This document shows, one piece after another, positions 59,844 to 64,000 of a stretch of 64,000 nucleotides of DNA. Under the pieces are notes generated by a model. That model worked only from the letters and a program-made list of their open reading frames with translations, did no database searches and was not told the origin of the DNA. Source of the stretch: Flavobacterium sp. HSC-32F16 (GTDB taxonomy: Bacteria; Bacteroidota; Bacteroidia; Flavobacteriales; Flavobacteriaceae). The stretch lies in contig NZ_JALKAC010000001.1 in assembly GCF_024171645.1 (NCBI RefSeq), forward strand, positions 1 to 64,000. Direction: 5' to 3'. The position numbers and the translations under genes are program-made. How positions within the stretch are numbered: position 1 is the stretch's first letter; every line of letters begins with the position of its first letter.

Positions 59844-61412
59844 TTAAGAACTGCAAGAAAGCATTGAACAGCCAACTTTAGATCGTGCCCAATCTGGTCG
59901 TTTGGCGAACCAATTTTCGTATTCAGGCTGCTCGTCGTATGGTTTTTGCAATATAGTGTAAAGCTCGTTTATCAATGAATAATCCTCTTTATCTGCAGCA
60001 TCAATAGCTAATTGCGCCATATAATTTCGAAGCACATATTTAGGATTAATCAAGTTCATTTTTAGTAAACGTTCTTCATCTGGTAATTCTTCCGTATTCA
60101 ATCTTTTTAAATAAACTGCAAACCATTTTTTCCAGGCATCTAAAATATCTCCCGAAAGTTCTTCGATTTTATAAAATGCAAATTGAATTTTCTCAATTGC
60201 TTTTTCAACCGAGTCAGATTTTTCAACAGAACTTAAATTTCTAAAAAAAATAGTCATATCAGTTTCTGTTAATTGTAAAACAGCTTCTAAATTGTCAATT
60301 AAATCATTGTCAGTTTCAGTTGAAGTAAATATTCCTAATTTACTTAAAAACATTTGTTTATAATCTACAATAAAATTATCCATAAATGATTCCAGAATTT
60401 TTTCTAACTCTGCTGTTTCATTAATTAAAGGATAAATGGCATTCGCTAATTGATATAAATTCCAATGTGCAATCTGCGGCTGATTACCAAAACGATATCT
60501 TCTGTTTTGGCTGTCTGTCGTATTTGGTGTCCAGTTCGGATCGTAATTTTCAAGCCAGCCGTAAGGACCGTAATCAATTGTGATACCGTGAATTGACATA
60601 TTATCTGTATTCATTACGCCATGAACAAAGCCCACACGCTGCCAATTCAGAATCATTTCTCTTGTTGTATCCGCTGCTTTTTTAAAGAACTGTAAATATT
60701 GTTCTTTTGGTTCGCCTGTAATCTCAGGGAAATAATGTTTGATATTGTATTCTACGAACTGCTTCAAATTTTTAAGTTCATTTCTGGCAGCCAGCATTTC
60801 AAAACTTCCAAAGCGAATAAACGAAGGCGCAACACGGCAAACAATTGCACCATTTTCGTAAGCAGGGTTTCCGTTATACAAAACATCACGCAAAACCTGA
60901 TCCCCGGACAGCATTAAAGAAAGTGATCGGGTAGTGGGAACGCCTAAATGATGCATAGCTTCAGCGCATAAATATTCTCTTATCGAAGATCGTAAAACGG
61001 CCAAACCGTCTGCAGTTCTGGAATAGGGTGTTTTTCCGGCACCTTTTAATTGAAGCGTAAAAAACTGATTGTTATTTTCTATTTCTGTTAAATTGATGGC
61101 ACGGCCGTCGCCTAATTGTCCGGCCCAATTTCCAAATTGATGTCCCGCATAACACATTGCGTAAGGTTGTGTTTCAGGAAGAATTTCTTTTCCTGAAAAA
61201 ACATTCAAAAATTCGTCAGACTGAATTTCGTCCTTAGATATTCCAACTAATTCTGCAACTTCTTCAGAAGCATGAATTAGTCTTGGATTTGAAGGTTTTG
61301 TTGGATTTACATATGAGAATGCCGTATTTTTAACCTGGCGAATTTCATTTGTTAAATCAGGATCTGCAGGCAGCTCGGCAGTAAATCGATTATTTATTTT
61401 TAAATTTTTCAT
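59844..61412 (-). CDS. selO: Protein adenylyltransferase SelO (YdiU family)
   Basis: A 522-residue pseudokinase-fold AMPylase. Family marks are SYVNPTKPSNPRLIHAS, YAMCYAGHQFGNWAGQLGDGRAINL, QLKGAGKTPYSRTADGLAVLRSSIREYLCAEAMHHLGVPTTRS, GVMNTDNMSIHGITIDYGPYGWLENYDPNW and a C-terminus GCSMLSCSS with the conserved Cys. SelO attaches AMP to redox proteins in other bacteria and is linked to oxidative stress. It is about 40 residues longer than E. coli SelO. The gene is bracketed by palindromes at 59716 and 61429, and msrA lies upstream. Confidence 0.9.
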   Translation of the reverse strand: MKNLKINNRFTAELPADPDLTNEIRQVKNTAFSYVNPTKPSNPRLIHASEEVAELVGISKDEIQSDEFLNVFSGKEILPETQPYAMCYAGHQFGNWAGQLGDGRAINLTEIENNNQFFTLQLKGAGKTPYSRTADGLAVLRSSIREYLCAEAMHHLGVPTTRSLSLMLSGDQVLRDVLYNGNPAYENGAIVCRVAPSFIRFGSFEMLAARNELKNLKQFVEYNIKHYFPEITGEPKEQYLQFFKKAADTTREMILNWQRVGFVHGVMNTDNMSIHGITIDYGPYGWLENYDPNWTPNTTDSQNRRYRFGNQPQIAHWNLYQLANAIYPLINETAELEKILESFMDNFIVDYKQMFLSKLGIFTSTETDNDLIDNLEAVLQLTETDMTIFFRNLSSVEKSDSVEKAIEKIQFAFYKIEELSGDILDAWKKWFAVYLKRLNTEELPDEERLLKMNLINPKYVLRNYMAQLAIDAADKEDYSLINELYTILQKPYDEQPEYENWFAKRPDWARSKVGCSMLSCSS

Positions 61413-61428
61413 TTGAGTTTTTATATTG

Positions 61429-61499
61429 GGTCACAGATTACACAGACTGAATAGATTATCCAAAAAAGAAAATCCATTTAATTTGTATAATCTGCGGCC
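61429..61499. repeat. Inverted repeat between msrA and selO
   Basis: GGTCACAGATTACACAGACTG (61429-) is complementary, mainly by transitions, to the segment ending GTATAATCTGCGGCC at 61499. About 29 bp per arm, 13-base loop. It shares a CAC..ATTACAC core with the outer arms at 59716. Confidence 0.7.
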
Positions 61500-61507
61500 T
61501 AAAACTT

Positions 61508-62041
61508 TTAGCCGATTAATTTGTCAGCATACATTTTTTTAAGTTTTTGAACTTTCGGATCGATTACAACCTGACAATATCCAGCTTCCTGATTGTTGTT
61601 GTAATAATTTTGATGGTAATCCTCGGCTTCGTAAAATACTTCAAAAGGTTTTAATTCCGTTACAATAGGCTCAGCATACACTGGCTGCACTTCTTCAAAA
61701 ACTTGTTCTGCAATTTCTTTTTGCAATTCGTCATGATACAAAACGATCGAACGGTATTGTGTTCCGCTGTCGCCGCCTTGACGATTTAAAGTTGTTGGAT
61801 CATGACTTGTCATAAATACCGTGATTAAATCATGATATGAAATTATGTCAGAATCAAAAGTAACCTGAATAACTTCTGCATGACCCGTTCTTCCTGTGCA
61901 TACCTCACGATATGCCGGATTTTTTATAAAACCATCTGAATAACCAGATTTTATTGTTTCAACTCCTTTTAAACGCTGAATTACAGCTTCTACACACCAA
62001 AAACATCCCCCACCAAAAGTGGCTGTTGATAAATTTCCCAT
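61508..62041 (-). CDS. msrA: Peptide-methionine (S)-S-oxide reductase
   Basis: A 177-residue MsrA with the active-site GGCFWCVEA (11-19; catalytic Cys13) and TSHDPTTLNRQGGDSGTQYRSIV. A recycling Cys is present near the C-terminus (EAGYCQVVID). It reduces methionine-S-sulfoxide in proteins. It begins 100 bases upstream of selO on the same strand, with an inverted repeat in the gap, and so may share regulation with it. Confidence 0.95.
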   Translation of the reverse strand: MGNLSTATFGGGCFWCVEAVIQRLKGVETIKSGYSDGFIKNPAYREVCTGRTGHAEVIQVTFDSDIISYHDLITVFMTSHDPTTLNRQGGDSGTQYRSIVLYHDELQKEIAEQVFEEVQPVYAEPIVTELKPFEVFYEAEDYHQNYYNNNQEAGYCQVVIDPKVQKLKKMYADKLIG

Positions 62042-62192
62042 AAATGCAATTGTTTAAGTTTACATGCCCTATTAATCCGATAGAATATTGTGATAATTTA
62101 TCTAAAAAACATCCTTTTAACTAAAGATACCAAAAGTTTATTCAATATTTAAAGTTTATAATTGATAAATTCTCAATATTATAAAAAAGCGA

Positions 62193-62200
62193 TATATTTG
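62193..62200 (+). promoter_or_regulatory. Candidate -7 element of the aminotransferase gene
   Basis: TATATTTG, 22 bases before the ATG at 62223. A TTG at 62162 is 28 bases upstream, further than usual. Confidence 0.45.
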
Positions 62201-62222
62201 CAGTCAAACACAGGCACAACAA

Positions 62223-63710
62223 ATGAATACCAAAAATAGTACCATCAATCTTGAAACTTATTTTCAGGAATTTAGGCAGCACATAGTTGGCATAGATCAG
62301 GAATTTATGTCACCTTTTGGCAAAAAAAATATTGTTTATACCGATTGGACTGCCAGCGGAAGGCTTTACAGGCCAATTGAAGAGAAACTTTTGAATCAAT
62401 TTGGACCATTTGTAGCCAATACGCATACTGAAACTACCGTGTCAGGTACTGCCATGACAAAAGCATATCATCATGCGAGACATATTATTAAACGTCATAC
62501 AAATGCAAATGATGATGATGTTTTAATTACAGACGGAACTGGAATGACAGGGGTTATCAATAAATTCCAGCGTATTCTGGGTTTGAAAATTCCTGAAAAC
62601 CTTAAAAATTTCACGAATGTTCCTGCAGAAAAAAAACCTATTGTTTTTATTTCACACATGGAGCACCATTCTAATCAAACGTCTTGGCTGGAAACTATTG
62701 CAGATGTTGAAATTATTCCCTCTTGCGAAAAAGGTCTTTTTTGCCTGGAGAATCTGGAATTGTTATTACAGAAATACAGTGACAGAACTATAAAAATCGC
62801 ATCGATTACTTCTTGCTCGAATGTTACAGGTTTAAAAACTCCTTTTCATGAAGCAGCAAAATTAATGCATCAATATCATGGTGTTTGTTTTGTAGATTTT
62901 GCGTGTTCAGGTCCTTATGTTCAAATCGATATGCACCCAAAAGATCCTGAATCTTACCTGGATGCGATTTTCTTTTCACCTCATAAATTTCTTGGAGGAC
63001 CAGGAACTTCTGGCGTTTTAATTTTCAACAAGAAACTATATAATAATATGATTCCTGATTGTCCGGGAGGAGGAACCGTTAGCTGGACAAATCCTTGGGG
63101 TGAACATAAATATATTGATAATATAGAGGATCGTGAAGATGGCGGTACTCCGGGATTTCTTCAGGTTATTAAAACTGCTTTGGCAATTGAGCTGAAGGAA
63201 GAAATGGGAATTGAAAATATCTTACAGCGTGAACACGAAATAGTTGATTTTGTTTTTAATCAATTGGAACCTGTTGAAAATATTAAAATTTTAGCCGGAC
63301 AGCATAAAAATCGTTTGGGCGTAATATCATTTTTTATTGAAGATTTACATTTTAATTTAGGTGTAAAATTATTAAATGACCGATTCGGAATTCAGACTCG
63401 CGGCGGATGCAGCTGTGCGGGAACTTACGGGCACTATTTACTGCATGTAGATCAGGAAACTTCTAATAAACTGGTCAATGAAATTACAATTGGTGATTTG
63501 ATTAAAAAACCGGGATGGATCAGAATGTCTATTCACCCAACTACAACAGATGAAGAAATTGCTTTTGTCTGCGAGAGTATAAAAGACGTAGCTAAAAATC
63601 ATAAAATATGGGCTTTAGACTATTCTTATAACAAAGACACTAATGAATTTGTACATACAAATGCGACTTCATTTGAAGATGAATTGGTAGAGAGCTGGTT
63701 TAAATCTTAA
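62223..63710 (+). CDS. Class V aminotransferase, cysteine desulfurase-like
   Basis: A 495-residue PLP enzyme of the aminotransferase V/selenocysteine lyase type. YTDWTASGRLYRPIEEKL, NTHTETTVSG and AYHHARHIIKRH are at the N-terminus; FISHMEHHSNQTSWLE holds the His that stacks on PLP, and the Schiff-base Lys is Lys255 in FFSPHKFLGGPGTSG. Near the C-terminus RGGCSCAGTYGHYLLHVD carries Cys396 and Cys398, in the position of the desulfurase catalytic loop. It may release sulfur or act on another amino acid; the exact substrate is uncertain. It has its own promoter candidate and lies alone next to palindrome P3. Confidence 0.85.
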   Translation: MNTKNSTINLETYFQEFRQHIVGIDQEFMSPFGKKNIVYTDWTASGRLYRPIEEKLLNQFGPFVANTHTETTVSGTAMTKAYHHARHIIKRHTNANDDDVLITDGTGMTGVINKFQRILGLKIPENLKNFTNVPAEKKPIVFISHMEHHSNQTSWLETIADVEIIPSCEKGLFCLENLELLLQKYSDRTIKIASITSCSNVTGLKTPFHEAAKLMHQYHGVCFVDFACSGPYVQIDMHPKDPESYLDAIFFSPHKFLGGPGTSGVLIFNKKLYNNMIPDCPGGGTVSWTNPWGEHKYIDNIEDREDGGTPGFLQVIKTALAIELKEEMGIENILQREHEIVDFVFNQLEPVENIKILAGQHKNRLGVISFFIEDLHFNLGVKLLNDRFGIQTRGGCSCAGTYGHYLLHVDQETSNKLVNEITIGDLIKKPGWIRMSIHPTTTDEEIAFVCESIKDVAKNHKIWALDYSYNKDTNEFVHTNATSFEDELVESWFKS

Positions 63711-63746
63711 GAATTTTTTACCGTAAAGTCATAAATGTTATATAGT

Positions 63747-63779
63747 AAACCCGACAGGTTTTTAAAACCTGTCGGGTTT
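63747..63779. repeat. Dispersed palindrome P3 (AACCCGACAGG family, perfect)
   Basis: AAACCCGACAGGTTTT (63747-63762) and its exact complement (63764-63779) around a single T. It is the most intact of three copies in the window. Confidence 0.9.
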
Positions 63780-63873
63780 GTTATATTGTGTATAAACCTT
63801 CACAGTTTTAAACTTTGACAAAGGTCTTTGAGAAAATGAATTTGTTGATTTTATGAAAATGATATTTCTGGTT

Positions 63874-63978
63874 TAGCCCCGATAGAAGTGGAAATCTTTT
63901 TGTCCCGGTGTTCGGGACAAAAAATTGAAATGGATAGCGGGACTTTGGTTCTTGAAAGAACGAGTATTTTCTGCTTCT
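63874..63978. repeat. Dispersed structured repeat, copy B
   Basis: TAGCCCCGATAGAAGTGG at the left and TTTTCTGCTTCT at the right. The central hairpin is 63897-63907 with 63913-63923 (11 bp, loop GTGTT), and AGCCCCG on the left can pair with CGGGACT (63939-63945). Compared with copy A, one stem pair is changed on both sides. Confidence 0.8.
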
Positions 63979-64000
63979 AAAAAAAAAAACTACATAATCA

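Larger units (their letters stand above)
63711..64000. other. Intergenic region with two repeat elements at the window end
   Basis: Contains palindrome P3 (63747-63779) and structured repeat copy B (63874-63978). No gene is visible; the next gene lies beyond the window. Confidence 0.7.

Overview
The window reads as a chromosomal segment of a Flavobacterium-type bacterium (Bacteroidota). The evidence is an AT-rich base composition, the Bacteroidota promoter pattern (TTTG, about 19 bases, then TAnnTTTG) seen cleanly upstream of rpsA and several other genes, few Shine-Dalgarno-like leaders, a PorQ-type secretion gene, a type IX secretion cargo protein with a C-terminal sorting domain, a menaquinone pathway, and many Bacteroidota-restricted families (DUF1569, DUF1684, DUF2853, DUF2911, GIN domains, M56/BlaI pairs). 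I see no prophage, transposase, plasmid origin, rRNA operon or CRISPR array.

Layout. 1-2.8 kb: tRNA-Leu(UAA) with its terminator, a DinB-like DUF1569 protein, an NTF2-like exported protein, an endonuclease III relative and an alpha/beta hydrolase. 2.8-10.1 kb: glycogen metabolism, glgA-glgC-glgB followed by a GH31 alpha-glucosidase. 10.2-12.5 kb: an M48 lipoprotein protease and a UMF1-type transporter. 12.5-15.4 kb (minus): an ECF sigma factor, its likely anti-sigma factor and two beta-repeat adhesin-like exported proteins in one tightly packed operon. 15.7-22.3 kb: a lipoprotein, lon, then porQ, two tandem L,D-transpeptidase-like paralogs and cmk. 22.4-26.2 kb: a nucleoside transporter and three poorly characterised genes among dispersed palindromes. 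26.2-32 kb: rpsA with a strong promoter and a structured leader, then a 1225-residue leucine-rich type IX cargo protein. 32-33.7 kb (minus): three tandem ExbD-like proteins without ExbB. 33.9-41.3 kb: a fasciclin protein, an EamA exporter, a 46-residue gene, a duplicated blaI-blaR1 (M56) operon with a clear operator, and an MFS transporter. 41.3-46.9 kb: DUF1684, TatD, TcdA, HAD, DUF2911, GNAT and thioredoxin-like genes. 47-56.5 kb: menaquinone synthesis (menD, menB, menA, menC) interleaved with DUF2853, an orphan Imm70 protein, CvfB, a UPF0173 hydrolase and a TPR protein. 56.5-63.7 kb: a helix-hairpin-helix membrane protein and an OmpA protein, a CYTH protein, then a thiol/redox neighbourhood (YpdA-like reductase, SelO, MsrA) and a class V aminotransferase.

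Most genes are ordinary housekeeping or family-level annotations. The least explained material is (i) a dispersed element of about 100 bp present twice (25108-25209 and 63874-63978) whose central hairpin shows a compensatory base-pair change between copies and which in both places lies downstream of an AACCCGACAGG palindrome; (ii) three tandem ExbD-like proteins that all carry Ser where the proton-carrying Asp of ExbD/TolR sits; (iii) a duplicated BlaI/M56 operon with dyads laid over its promoter; and (iv) many large intergenic palindromes, including one nested inside another next to selO. I could run no searches, so identifications rest on motif recognition and reading of the sequence.
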